NCBI GenBank assembly: GCA_030272155.1
Contig: CP126195.1
Location: 3,951,001-4,015,000 of the forward strand
DNA length: 64,000 nt
Reading direction: 5' to 3'
Source of the DNA: Tetradesmus obliquus
Taxonomy: Eukaryota > Chlorophyta > Chlorophyceae > Sphaeropleales > Scenedesmaceae
Made by a program: the position numbers and the translations under genes. Positions within the stretch are counted from its first letter, which is position 1, and the number at the start of each line of letters is the position of its first letter. Below, piece after piece: positions 1 to 11,488 of the stretch. The notes beneath the pieces were generated by a model. That model was not told the DNA's origin. It did no database searches and worked only from the letters and a program-made list of their open reading frames with translations.

Positions 1-622
1 ACGGGGCACAGAACTGGCACACCCAGCAACAGCTGGTGCAGCACTAGCAAGGATCAGTGCAACTTGCTGTACCATTGACTGATGGCTGAACAACAGGGTG
101 AAATCCCCAGAGTATCAGTGCTCAATGCTGAAAGCATTGCACTACAATCGCCATTGCTCCTCCTGCAGCTGGTGCACAGTGTTCCACTGCCTTGCTGGTG
201 ATTGGGTCACGCAATGACGGTCCTCATGCCATGAGCCAGCGCGCCCAGCTGAAGCGGCTTAGAAGAACAGCCTGCATGTTCACAGCAAAGAGCAGCAATA
301 AAGAGCAGCAATAGCTGTAAGTTGTGCACAAACATGCTGCACGGGGAGTGCTGTGCTGCTGCCAGCCTGCAGCGTTGAGCACCTATTGCCAGCCAAACAT
401 CCAAATGCCTGACACCTGGTGGGAGCAGCAGGGCCTGCTTGCACCCTATGCTGCACTACATTCAAAACACACATGCGTACAGCGCTTGCGGCTACTCTGG
501 TATACACGCTGCGGACAGACCACCTTACGTGCGGCTGCTGTATCTGCTGAATGACATTACACTAAACCAATCCAGCCGTGTGATGGCCAATTAGCCAAAT
601 GTGATCACCACTTCTGTGTCGC
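1..622. other. no gene recognised; 3' flank of the PsbP-domain gene
   Basis: This stretch lies beyond the stop codon of the minus-strand PsbP-domain gene. Only short overlapping reading frames without recognisable domains are present. Apart from a candidate polyadenylation signal close to the stop, I see no gene, RNA or repeat array here. Confidence 0.5.
557..561 (-). terminator. candidate polyadenylation signal TGTAA
   Basis: TGTAA on the minus strand lies about 62 bases past the stop of the PsbP-domain gene. TGTAA is the usual near-upstream polyadenylation element in chlorophycean algae. The position is plausible, but the motif is short and unproven. Confidence 0.35.
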
Positions 623-746
623 TCACCATGGGTTCTGGTCTGGTGCGATGTATGCATTGGTGGGCTCCACCAGCGTGAAGCTGTCCACTGCTGTCTTGAA
701 GCCGTCCGCCATGTCAGCCCACAGCGACTGCAGCATCAGGGATCAG

Positions 747-780
<34 letters not shown>

Positions 781-3486
781 CTTTGAGCGGCAGCTGGAAG
801 GAGCCACGCCTTGGTGAGGCTACAACCTTGCTGATGATCCAGGCAGCTGCAGGTTCCTGCAGCTTTGCAGCTTTGCGAGCATCGCCTTGATGTACGGCGG
901 CCTGGTGGCTTGTGCTCCCCTGCACCATCTGTTGGTTCTGATGCGTACTACTGGCAGCAAAGCCAGCTGCACATTCAACTGCGAGCCACGCAGCTGCCTG
1001 CTAAGCGAGGATGTGGGCTCACACACCATGCACCATCACACAGCTCCGCAAAGCCAGACAAACGAAACTGCAGTCCCGCAACCCTCTCCATGCCGCTCTG
1101 CACCCCATTCAAACACGCCCAACCCAAATCCACCAGCTGCAACAACCCCAGCCCAGCAGCAGCACAACTTGCAACAGCGCAGCCGGCCCACCTGTGGGCA
1201 AGACATGTTGAGCGTAAACAGGTAGGGCTTGCCGTCTAGGCCTGGCCGTGTGGTGGTCACTGCCAGCGCGTGGCGGTACGTCTCTGCCCTGGGGTTGGCC
1301 ACAGTGGGAGAGCCCTGCAAGCCAGCAACAAAGACACATGCAGGGCAGCCCGGGCAATAGCAAGCACACGTGAGCAACACGAGCTGTGCTGAGACCAAAA
1401 TATGCTGCATAAGTACACAGGCACTGGCCAGTTGACCACACAGGCACTGGCCAGTTGACCACACAGGCACTGGCCGGTTGAAGCAAGCACAGCACTTGCA
1501 CTTGCCGAGACCTCATGCTGGTTGGATAACTGCATACTTGGAACAATGTGCAGCAGACGTGCAGTGGCCCAACTAAAGCAGTCGGCCAGCACGATATCTG
1601 TACATGCAGGCTATCTGTACATGCAGCTCTGCAGTTGTGCCGGAGGTTATCTGTATATGCAGCTCTGCAGTTGTGCCGGATGCTGACCTGTGAGGTGTGC
1701 TCGTACACGAAGTATGTCTGCCCGTTGCGCTCCTCGGTGCGCGCCTCAATGACGTCGTTCAGTGCTGTGCGTTGCCCGCTGGACAGCCGCGCAGTGGACC
1801 TGGCGCGACACAATCATATGCAGGCGGAAGAAGGAGAGGCAGCAGTGGCATGGCTTGGCTTGGAGTGTCCATCAATCATATGGGATACATGTGCGTGCCT
1901 GTGGAAAGCCCAACGCAGCTCTGCGTAACATGTGCAGCATTACCCTTTCACAGCAAAATTGCATCACAACATACTGCTGCACACACGCACACACAGGCAC
2001 CAAACCCCACAGCCTCTGACAACCTCCCTGCGCACCTGTCCACCAGCACTGTCAGCGCCACCTCGCGCGGCCGCCACTCCTGCTGCGGCAGGTCCTTGAG
2101 CACGCCGCTGGCAGGGCCCACCGTCACGCTGGCCGTCACAAACTTGCGCAGGTCAAACAGCTCGCCCACGATGCGCTGACGCGCGTCAGCTGACAGCGGC
2201 GCGGCGCTGGAGTACTGCGGTGTGGAGGGTGGGTTGGCGAAGGTTTAGGGATGGTGAGGTAAGGTTATATGTATGTGCTGGCGGCAGGATGTGGCATGCA
2301 GGGATAGCTTAGAGTTGAAGGCTGCATTGAAACAGGGGCCTGGGAGACGCACAGTGTGGTTATTGCCTTTGCTGTTGCAAACAACTATGTCGAGCCAGAT
2401 CGTGTTATAAGCATGCAGGAAGGAAAACAACTTGGGTTGGGCTTTGCAAGTACCTTTTCAGGCGGCCGTGTGAGCGTCATTGTCAGCTGCTCCCCTGACG
2501 CGCCCTGCACTGGGTACAGGAACTTGTAGGCAAGTGTGGGGTCGTACAGTGCCTTGAAGCCCTGCGTCACGTAATAACAAACATACCACGTGGCTCAGTC
2601 AATGACCCTCTGAAACCGGCATTTGATTGTTTGAGTGGCTACATGCACACTAGTAGCGTGCATGGCGTACGCTACAGCAGACGATAGTGGATACGCTGGG
2701 TCCCTCGTGCACGCAATACCACCCTGCTGCTCAGCTGCAGTCATGAAATCGGCATCTATTTTGTTTTGTGTAGCTACATGTACACTAGTAGCATGCTGGC
2801 GTATGCTGCAGCAGACAATGCTGCTGTTATGCAGGCTGTCTCGTGCTTGTAGCACGGCCTCATGCTGCTCAGCTGCAGTCATGCCTGCTGCACAGGCAGC
2901 GGATGCAGCGGCGTGCTTGATCAAACGCTGCTGCGCTCTGACTTATCACAGTGATCATGCCTGATGCACATGCAGCGAATGCCAGGGAAGTGCATGATCA
3001 GGTGGTGCTGCGTTCTGTGCTGCTAAGCAGACACCTACCGCAGGTGCCGGCTCAGCTACTGGTGCCGCCGATTCCTGCCCTCCAAACCCGGGCAGCGAGA
3101 ATGCTGCTGCTGGCATGCATGGCACCAGCGCAGCGCCTGCTGCTGCTAGCAGTGCCTGGCGCCTGCTGCTGCTTGCATCACTGCTGCTGGATGCATCTGC
3201 ACGCATCAGGTTAGGAAAAGACGGGTTCAGGTGCACATGCATGGACACATCACCCCAGTGCAGCGACAGCAGCAGCGCCACAACTACTACTACTGCTGCA
3301 ATTTCGTGTGGCTTAGCTGACAGCGTGTGTGCAAGCTGCCAAAGTGTTACCTGGCTTTGCAGCAGCGCACTGCACGGCTGCCTGCTTCCGCCTGCCCGCT
3401 GCAGCAGGCTGCACTGCACTTTGCCTGGCCAGTGTGAAGGGCTTGACACCGCGGGGCAGGGTGCCCTGACTGTGCGCAGTCAGCAT
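623..3486 (-). CDS. PsbP-domain protein, thylakoid lumen
   Basis: Seven exons on the minus strand: 3486-3351, 3196-3039, 2561-2454, 2214-2036, 1799-1688, 1314-1192 and 727-623. All introns are GT-AG, phases close, and the product is 306 residues. The first 45 residues resemble a chloroplast transit peptide. A twin-arginine lumen signal follows (R57-R58, a hydrophobic stretch, AAAF near residue 78), so import is probably through the Tat pathway. The body matches the PsbP fold: GFKALYDPTLAYKFLYP early, a middle segment with VGPASGVLKDL, paired NGQTYFVYEHTSQ and GKPYLFTLNMSCP strands, and the family ending ADMADGFKTAVDSF. PsbP-like and PPD proteins assist photosystem assembly or stability. Which PPD subgroup this is cannot be settled by eye. 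The start was chosen because it gives the best transit peptide. The gene is divergent from the RNA-binding-protein gene 300 bp away. Confidence 0.9.
1418..1480. repeat. 23-bp minisatellite in intron 5 of the PsbP-domain gene
   Basis: A 23-bp unit beginning CAGGCACTGGCCAGTTGACC occurs two full times and once partially in tandem. It lies wholly inside an intron. Just upstream in gene sense, at 1590-1690, a roughly 40-bp segment next to the exon 5 donor is also duplicated. Confidence 0.85.
2629..2886. repeat. two diverged ~130-bp tandem units in intron 2 of the PsbP-domain gene
   Basis: Units 2629-2761 and 2762-2886 share an ACACTAGTAGC core and both end near CTGCTCAGCTGCAGTCATG. They are clearly diverged, so the duplication is not recent. 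No coding potential is seen. Confidence 0.7.
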
Positions 3487-3785
3487 TGCAATAACGTTGA
3501 AGAATGTGACGTGTAATGGGATGCGGATCCAATAGAAGCAATGCGTGTGTGCCGGCTTGGTGTGCGGTGTTTGAGCAAAGTCCAAGATCCCAAGTGGTCA
3601 GAGCACAGAGCAGGCTGGCAGTCAGCACAATCCTGCAAAAGCGCGAAAGCATTGACTTGATAGTTTGGATGCGTAGCCATGCATGGTCACTTGAGCCTGG
3701 TCAATAACGGGTCGATTCAACTGCCAGGCGCCTGGCATAAGCCTGATCTTGCTGCGTCTGCTGCAGCTCAGCACATCGAAGAACC

Positions 3786-6700
3786 ATGAATGCGGCAGAC
3801 TTTGAGATTCCTCACACCGACACGGTGTATGTGTCCGGGTTGCCCGGGAACATATCCGAACGGGATGTGGAGGAGTATTTTGGATCGATCGGCATAATCA
3901 AAACAGACAAGAAAACACGCCCACCCAGCAAGAAGATATGGCTGTACCGCGACAAGGTGACTTGAGTTGTACATGGCATGCTCTTGAGGGCAGCAGCAGC
4001 AGCAGCAGCTACTGGCGGGACGTTCACGCCATGGTCGTGCGCTGCTTTGTGATCTCGAATATGAGAGGTTATCTGAAATCTTTGGTATCTGCGTTACGTT
4101 CTCCAGGCCACTGGCGGGCTAAAGGGCGATGGCACAGTAACCTATGAAGACCCTTTTTCTGCTGCCTCAGCAGTAGAATGGTTCAACAACAAGGAGTGGA
4201 AAGGTTGGTGATGTGTCTGCAGTAAGACCTGTGCACCCGTAGTAGAGCAGCTGTGCCTCAGCTGAGTCGTGCAGCAGCACATCAGCAATGGCTGCTGTGC
4301 TATAGCAGCTGCTGCTGGGCAGGATCAAACCGTTGCTGCTGTTGCAACAGAACATCCACACTGTGTTGCATGCCGCTTATACTGTATCAACAGAAAACAC
4401 CTGCGCTATGGCCAGCGTACAGCATGTTGGCAGCACAACCCTAGGGCTGTTTGGTCTAGTAACTGCAATGATTGCTCAGTGTCATACGCTCGGCAGCAAG
4501 CTGTGCATACATCCTTACAGTGCGTGCAGCAGGTGATGGCGTCTGCTACTGCAGCTGTCGTTGTCGTCTCTCTTGCAATACACATGCTCTCTTTGCAGCA
4601 ATGCATGCGTACTGCTGTCCATGCATATGCATCTGCAGGTTCCATGCTCACTGTGCAGCTCTCTGAGCGCAAAGCAGCCGGCCCGGCCGGCTTTGGAGGC
4701 AGCAGGGGTGGCGGCGGCGGTTATGGCGGCGGCGGTTACGGCGGTGGCGGCGGTGGTGGTGGTGGCGGTTATGGTGGTGGCGGCGGCGGCGGTTACGATC
4801 GCGGTGGTGGCGGCGGCGGCGCATTCGGAGACAGTTACAACTCTGCTCCGCCGCCTGGGCAGTACGGCGGCGGCAGGGGCGGCGGCGGCGCAGCTGGCGG
4901 CGGCGACTGGAACTGCGCGTCGTGCGGCAACATGAACTTTGCTCGCAGGACGAGCTGCAACAAGTGCCAGGCTGCAAAGCCAGCCGATGGCGGCGGCGGC
5001 GGAGGTGAGCAACTGCAGCTGTGACAGGGGCTGGAACACGCATGAAGGGATGCATGGGGGTGGGCGCAGATCGTATGTGTGTATATGCAGAGGTAGTGGC
5101 ACTAGCAACCAGCGTCCCTGCCTCTTGAGCAGATGCTGGCGTTGGACAACTTGTCTTGCACAGCACGCAGTAGCAGCAGCAGCAGCAACCCCGGCTGCGA
5201 GCTGGTGTGGGGAGCTGTCGGCATTATTTTTTCGTGACTTAGGGCTTCTAGTGCCTATTCTTGAGAGCAGCTTCGCCCTCAGCGCATTCACTGATCCATC
5301 CTCTGTCACTGCCTGCAGACATACCCTGCCAACTCGTGCCTTCCCTGCAACTCATCTTGATGTGCTTTGTTGTCCTGCGCTGTGCTGCGCTGTGCTGTGC
5401 TGTGCTGTGCTGTGCTGCGGTATGACAGGTGGTGGCGGCGGTTACCAGGGCGGTGGCGGTGGCGGTGGCTTTTCAGGTGGCAAGCCCGGCGACTGGCCCT
5501 GCCCCCGCTGCGGCAACAACAATTTTGCCTTCCGTGATGCCTGCCAGAAGTGCCAGATGAGCAAGGCGGAGGCAACAGGAGGCGGCGGCGGCGGCGCTGA
5601 TTATGCTTCTGCGCCAGCAGCAGCAGCGCCGTCAGCAGCAGGTGATGCCAAGCCTCGCGTGGCAGCAGCGCCGCAGGGCCCTCCGGGCATGTTCACCGCG
5701 GGCGATTGGGCCTGCAGCAGCTGCGGCAACATGAACTGGGAGCGCCGCAGCACCTGCAACGTCTGCAACGCGCCGAAGCCGGGCACTGTGGATACACGGC
5801 GTGAGGGCCAGGGTGGAGGTTTCAAGGAACTTGATGAGGCTGAGTTGGAGGAGAGCCGGCGGCGGCGGCAGCAGTACAAGCAGGGCGGCGCGGACAACGA
5901 CGAGTGAGTAGGATGCGCTGGGGTGTGATGCGGTGCGATGCGATGCGTTGTGATGCGATGCGATGGGTTGCGTGTGGTTGAGGCAGGCAGCAGCGGCAGA
6001 GATGCGGCACAAGCTGCATTGTGTTGCTTACATGCCACATGCAATCTGCCTGGATGCACGCACATCGGCGCTTCGTCATGGGTGAGCAAAGGAACTGCTG
6101 TTGATGCTTCGTCTCTTTCAGCGATATGAGTGCTGTCCTGTTTCAGATCTGCAACTATCCTGCTGCTGCTCCTGCTGCTGCTGCTGCTGCTGGCAGGTAT
6201 GACGACTGGGGCCGCCCCAAGCGCAGCAAGAGCAGCAACGAGGAGGACAGGCGCGCGCGCGAGGCGGCAGCGCTGGCCCGGCTGCACAAGGGCGGCAGCC
6301 TGGCGCCATCAGAGCAGGTGCGATCCATGCTTCATGGCAGTTTGACTGTGTGTTAGGCTGGTTTGTGTGACTGGGTTGACTAGGTGTCGGCTGCACAAGG
6401 GCGGCAGTCTGGCGCCATCAGAGCAGGTGCGAATCATGCATGCTTGATGGCTGTTTGACAGGTTTGTTTCACAGGGTTGTCTAGGTGTCGTCTGTATCAG
6501 GGCGGCTGGCGTTGCTTGGCTGGTTGTTACTTCTGACTGGTTGACTGATTCCAAGGTTGATGGTTAATGCTTGAAGCCTGCGCCTTGTGCACGTGCGCCG
6601 CTGCGGTGGCCCCCAAGCAGTGCAAGATTCGCATAGTGCCAATGTCTTGAGAGTGGCGTTGCACTTCTCTGCTGAGCTTTACTTACCTCACTATCTGCTG

Positions 6701-7378
6701 AGTATCTTTTGCGTCCCTCTTCCTGTTGCTGCGGCTGCTCCCTGTCTTTCTTCTTGCCTGCAGGAGCGCGGCGGTGCGCAGCAGCCTGGCGAGTCAGGTG
6801 GAGGCAGGGACAGAGATGAGCCAGATTACAGCAGGGGCGCTGGCGGTGGCAGGCAGGGCGGGCGGGAGCGTGAGCGCAGCCCCGCAGGCGACAGGGACAG
6901 GCGTGGCGGCGGCAGCGGCTATGGTGGCGACAGGGGCGGCAGGGATGGCGGCAGAGATGAGCGGGGCAGGTGAGCGTCAAATGTGGAGAGGAGAGGTGGT
7001 TGCAGCAGCTTGTAGAAGCAGCAGGTTGTAGAAGCAGCAGGTTGTAGAAGCAGCTTGTAGAAGCAGCAGGCACGACTGGGGCAGGTGATGCGCGTAGTTT
7101 GCAGCTGCTGCAGTTTCCAGCGTTGAAATGGAAGCGTTGGGCAGCAGTAGCGTCTGAAACGACAGGTGGGCGGAGCAGGTCAGTGTGGGGGCTGACAGAG
7201 CTGGTCAAGACCAGGCCACTGCTGCCCTGCACAACATGCCGTCATGACATTGGGTTGCTGCTTCTGCTGCTTCTGCTGTTGCTGCAGGTCCTCTGGGCGG
7301 GACAGCAGGGACAGCAGGCGCGACCATGATGGCCGGGACAGCAGGGGCAGGGACTATGACAGGCGTGACAGGCGCTGA
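3786..7378 (+). CDS. RRM plus three RanBP2-type zinc fingers (TAF15/FUS-like RNA-binding protein)
   Basis: Seven exons: 3786-3956, 4107-4203, 4639-5004, 5429-5903, 6197-6317, 6764-6969 and 7288-7378. Phases close to a 508-residue protein. The N-terminus is an RRM of roughly 100 residues with DTVYVSGLPGNISERDVEEY (RNP2 region) and VTYEDPFSAASAVEWFN (after the RNP1 position). A glycine-rich linker leads to three C4 RanBP2 fingers, GDWNCASCGNMNF, GDWPCPRCGNNNF and GDWACSSCGNMNW, each with a second CxxC pair. The tail is acidic, then RS/RG-rich. The layout resembles metazoan FUS/EWS/TAF15 and plant TAF15-type proteins, but with three fingers. RRM and RanBP2 fingers both bind single-stranded RNA, so a nuclear role in transcription or splicing is likely (inference). 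Intron 5 contains a degenerate copy of the end of exon 5. Confidence 0.92.
5376..5419 (+). repeat. CTGTG pentanucleotide microsatellite
   Basis: A run of CTGTG/CTGCG units in intron 3 of the RNA-binding-protein gene. It ends just before the acceptor of exon 4. The same motif recurs in introns of the NIT2 gene. Confidence 0.9.
6387..6510 (+). repeat. intronic copies of the 3' edge of exon 5
   Basis: Bases 6387-6427 repeat the last ~40 bases of exon 5 (residues RLHKGGSLAPSEQ) and continue through the GT donor into the start of intron 5. A more decayed third copy lies at about 6480-6510. The spacing is about 105 bp. No acceptor site makes these copies usable as exons. Confidence 0.85.
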
Positions 7379-7642
7379 GCAGCAGCAGCAGCAGCAGCAG
7401 AGCTGCATCGGACAGGTTTCAGCAGGCAGCCAAGGGCGACTGCTGGGCAGCATCAGAAGCAGCTGCTGCAGCTGCTGATGCAGCAGCCATGCAGCAGCAG
7501 CATGGTGCTGTGTTTGTTTGAAGCGGCCCATTGTGCTCTACTGACCACGTTCTACATGCAAAGCGCTTCGTTTAGGAGTGCATGGCTGATTGTGCATGGC
7601 TTATTGTGCATGCTGTGGTGATTTGGCTGTTGTGCAATGCTT

Positions 7643-7647
7643 TGTAA
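7643..7647 (+). terminator. candidate polyadenylation signal TGTAA
   Basis: TGTAA lies 265 bases after the stop of the RNA-binding-protein gene, within the non-coding stretch 7379-8079. It is the first such motif after that stop. Confidence 0.35.
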
Positions 7648-8079
7648 CAGAGCTGATACATTTTCCCCAACCTCCACAAGTCTGCAGCACAGTCTGTCAC
7701 TTTTGTTTGCTGCAGCACAGCAGAGCCTGCTTTTCGTGCAGCTGTGGGTGTCAGGCCAACAAAGGCCAAGTGCAACAGCCAGTAAACCAAGCGCATATGC
7801 TTCAACAGCTGCGTTGCAACGTGGCAGCAGAAAAACGGATGAGAAAGGGCCTACCTCAAAAACGTGTGATACCACGCACGCAAACACATTACAGGACTGT
7901 CATTGACAGTGCCACTGGAGCCCTAGCCTGGAGCCCTGCTTAGTAGGGATTTGGCCATTTGCTGCCTCGATGCGACGCCATGCCCGGTTTGCAGCGGCTG
8001 ACACCACAGAGAAGGTCTATTAAGACAATTGAGCACGGCAAGACCGGCTCGCACGATAAAACGTTCACACGACTGCTAG

Positions 8080-11000
8080 ATGCTTGCTGGTCTCGCTCGC
8101 AGCGCGCCTTCCTGTCTCAGATCTTCGTTGCGCAGCGTAGTCAACGCCCGGAGTAACAGGTCTAGAACGCTTTGCACGCGTGCCATGGCAGAAGCAGCAG
8201 ACCCGGGGAAGGTAGGGCAGCAGCAGAAGTACAGCAGCAGTAGCAGGGGCAGTAGCAGCAGTGGCAGAAGCCAGCATCATCATTGCACCAGGCAACCACC
8301 AGTGTGCATACAATATCAACATCAACCCCACAACTGTCTACCCCTGTCATTCTTGCCAAAGCACATAGCTGCTCTGCTTCTAGCATTGGCATGGCGCACC
8401 ATTTACCTGCTGCAACTGTATTTGCACCGTGGTTTGACTGTGCAGGTCAAGGTGGCGCTGTGCCAGCTGCATGTGACAGCAGACAAGGAGCAAAACATAG
8501 CCACCGCCAAGGCGGCCATCGAGGTCAGTGCGTGCTGAGCAGCAGCAGGGACCAGCAGACAACATATTCAACACTGCCAGCTGCGAAGGAGGCAATGGAG
8601 GACTCCATGTTCATGTCAGCAGCTGCACAATAACACAAAGTAGTTTGCTTGATGCTGCTGAAGAGCCTGTGTCCGCTGCTCAGTGCTGCTGCCTTCCAGT
8701 CACTGCAGCACCAGGTGCACCTGCAGCAACTTCCCACACGAGCAGTGCACACGCTGTACCTGGAGTGCAAGAGCCTGTGCAGGCTCACGACAGACCATGC
8801 TGATGAATGCGGCACATTACAGCTGGCGCCTAGAATTTGATGTAGAGTTCAATGCGTATCTATACACACTGCAGGACGCAGCACGCAATGGAGCCAAGCT
8901 AGTGGTGTTACCTGAGATGTGGAACTGCCCCTACAGCAATGACAGCTTCCCAAGCTACGCAGAAGACATAGAGGCAGGCCCCAGCCCCTCAACTGACATG
9001 CTGGCGGCGGCAGCAGCGGCAGCAGGCGTGACGCTGGTCGGCGGCTCAGTGCCTGAGCGCAGCGGCGGCAAGCTGTACAACACCTGCTGCGTGTTTGACC
9101 ACACTGGGAAGCTGCTGGCAAAGCACAGGTGAGCGGAGCCGCGGCTGTAGCCAGCGTCCGCTGCTGCAGCTGCTGCTGCTGCTGTTTGATTGTCAAGCTG
9201 CTAATGCACTGAACCAGCTGCTGCTGTTCTGTCGAGTGGTTGCATTTTGTTAGCATTCCCTTCCTTTGACTTGTTGCTGTTACACCGCAGGAAGACGCAC
9301 CTATTTGACATTGACATCCCAGGCAAGATGACCTTCAAGGAGTCCCTCACACTCACGCCAGGAGAGGGCCCCACAGTAGTAGACACAGCAGCGGGACGCC
9401 TGGGTGTGGGCATCTGCTACGACATCCGCTTCCCTGAGCTGGCGATGCTGTATGCAAAGAGGGGCGTGCAAGTGCTGGTGTACCCAGGTGAAGATACACG
9501 GCGCTGTGTGTTTTGTGTGTTGTGTGCTGTTTCGCACGCTCTGTGCTGTGCTGTGCTGTGCTGTGCTGTGCTGTGCTGTGCTGTGCTGTGCTGTCCTGTG
9601 CTGTGCTGTGCTGCGCTGTGCTGTGCTGCGCTGTCATGTGCTGTGCTGTGTTGTGATGTGATGGGCTGGGCTGGGCTGGGCTATGCTGTGCTGGCAAGCC
9701 AACAGTTGATAAGAGTGAAAGGCGCGTTCGCATCTGCTATGACATCAGATTCCCTGAGCTAGCGATGCTGTATGCGAAGCGGCCTCAGCACCGTGCTGTG
9801 CTGCGCTCCATGGTGCGCATTGTATGCTATTCTCGGTGGCGGCCTCCGCACCGTGCTGTGCTGTTACAAGTGTCAGCTCATCAACACAGAGGTTGCCTTC
9901 GCATCTGCTACGACATCCGGTTCCCTGAGCTGGCGATGCTGTATGCGAAGCGCGGCGTGCAGGTGCTGGTGTACCCAGGTGAGCGTATCTGGGGCTTCTT
10001 TGTGTGTGCTGTGTGCTGTGTGCTGTGTGCTACATGATGCATGGTGTATGCTAAGCTCTGTGGTGGTCTCTGTGCTGTGCTGTGCGCTGTGCTGTGCTGT
10101 GCGCTGTGCTGTGCTGCGCCTTACCTCGATCATCAGCTCATAAACATAGACAACGCCTCTGCATCTGCTGTGGCATCCACCATCCTGCATGCATCACACT
10201 GCAGCACTGCATCTCTCCTACATCAATTGCTGCTGCAGCTCCTGCCTGCCTTAACGCACGCCTCCTGCATCTGCAGCACAACTCTCACATCCCCTGCTCA
10301 TAGCCACTGGCACCTCGTCACATGCATCACACTGCAGCACTGCATCTCTCAGAGGGTAGGCTACCCCACTGCCCCTGCAGGCGCCTTCAACACAGTGACA
10401 GGCCCCCTTCACTGGGAGCTGCTGGCGCGCGCCCGCGCAGTGGACAACCAGTGCTTCGTCATCACATGCTCACCAGCACGCAACCCTGATGCCAGCTACC
10501 AGGCCTGGGGCCATTCCACAGTGGTGGGGCCTTTTGCTGAAGTGCTGGCCACGACTGAGCACGAGCCCACCACAATCTACGCAGATCTGGACTTTGCTCA
10601 GGTGCGCAGTGCAGTTTTGTGTATGCTCTGTGTAGGAAGTTGCGCAATGCAGCCCACCAGCTGCTCTCTTTTTATGCTAGTTGGCGTCAAGCCAGTAGCT
10701 TCATGCGACAGCTACCAGGCCTGGGGCCACTGCACAGTGGTGGGGCATTTTGCGGAGGTGCTGACCACCTGCGCGGCGCACAGTGTGAGCACGAGCCCAT
10801 TAGGACTTTGCTCAGGTGCGATATGCACTGTATGGAACTGCACCGTTTAGATCTGCAATGAGTAGAGCAGCGGCTTGATGCTTCGTCAGTGTCAAGCCAG
10901 TAACGTCGTGCGACAGCTGCGTTGCGAAGGGGCCACTCCACTTTGGTGGGGCCTTTTGCCGAGGAGCTGGCAAACTGTGAACACGAGCCCACCACAATCT

Positions 11001-11488
11001 ACGCAAATCTGGACTTTGCTCAGGTGCGCAGTGCAGTTTTGTGTATGCTCTGTCTAGAAAGCTGCAAAATGCAGCTCACCAGCTGCTCTATTTTATGTTG
11101 GTCGGTCAAGCCAGTAGCTTTGTGCGACAGCTACCAGGCCTGGGGCCACCCACTGTGGTGGGGCTTTATGCAGAGGAGCTGGCCACCTGTGAGCACGAGC
11201 CCAAAACGGTCTATGCGGAGCTGGACTTTGCTCGGGTGTGCACTGCACTGTGTGGCATTGCACCATGTAAAAAATGGCACGACACCGCTCAGCAGCTTCT
11301 TATGCTTGACAGCGGCAAAACGGTAGTCTAAAATGACAAGTGCTTGCGGCTGATGTATATCTTGCCTGCCTTGCTTGCTTGCTGTACTGCAGGTGAAGGA
11401 GCGCCGCGCCAACCTGCCGCTGACGCAGCAGAAGCGGCATGACCTGTACGAACTAGTGGACAGGAGCAGCAGCAGCTCCAAGCAGTAG
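8080..11488 (+). CDS. NIT2: omega-amidase / nitrilase-superfamily protein
   Basis: Six exons: 8080-8211, 8446-8523, 8875-9128, 9291-9487, 10381-10601 and 11393-11488. Phases close to 325 residues, matching NIT2-type amidases plus a basic 35-residue extension that looks like an organelle presequence. An internal ATG at 8185 would give a cytosolic form. The catalytic triad is visible: E84 in [13 protein letters not shown]156 in [13 protein letters not shown], and C197 in [15 protein letters not shown]2 hydrolyses alpha-ketoglutaramate and alpha-ketosuccinamate to the keto acid plus ammonia, repairing by-products of glutamine and asparagine transamination. Intron 4 (9488-10380) holds two degenerate copies of the catalytic-Cys end of exon 4, and intron 5 holds three copies of exon 5. 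The last exon ([20 protein letters not shown]) recurs elsewhere in the window. The gene is convergent with the F-box-like gene. Confidence 0.93.
9541..9655 (+). repeat. CTGTG microsatellite in NIT2 intron 4
   Basis: About twenty CTGTG-type units with CTGCG interruptions begin some 50 bases after the exon 4 donor. Shorter stretches of the same motif recur at 9797-9865 and 10010-10115. Each follows or precedes an exon-4 copy, so the microsatellite was duplicated together with the exon edge. Confidence 0.9.
9727..9979 (+). repeat. two intronic copies of the NIT2 catalytic-Cys exon edge
   Basis: Segments 9727-9782 and 9896-9979 each encode [18 protein letters not shown], the 3' part of exon 4 around the active-site cysteine. 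The second copy continues through GVQVLVYPG and has an intact GTGAGC donor. Neither has an acceptor in a suitable place, so they look like intronic relics and not alternative exons. The near-perfect second copy suggests recent duplication or conversion. Confidence 0.9.
10710..11236 (+). repeat. three intronic copies of NIT2 exon 5
   Basis: Copies at about 10710-10816, 10907-11023 and 11127-11236 repeat the exon 5 end (original [18 protein letters not shown] through LDFAQ). Each runs on into the donor and about 80 bases of intron, including the phrase GTCAAGCCAGTAGCTT before each following copy. The period is about 200-220 bp. Frames are interrupted and no acceptors precede them. Confidence 0.9.

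Noticed and set aside
4515-5309. Long minus-strand open frame opposite the Gly-rich exon
   Set aside because: It is the mirror of GGC/GGT repeats and zinc-finger codons of the plus-strand gene; its Arg/His/Ala-rich translation has no domain.
9727-9979. NIT2 exon 4 copies as mutually exclusive alternative exons
   Set aside because: No acceptor precedes either copy at a useful place, and the copies start within the exon, not at its 5' boundary.
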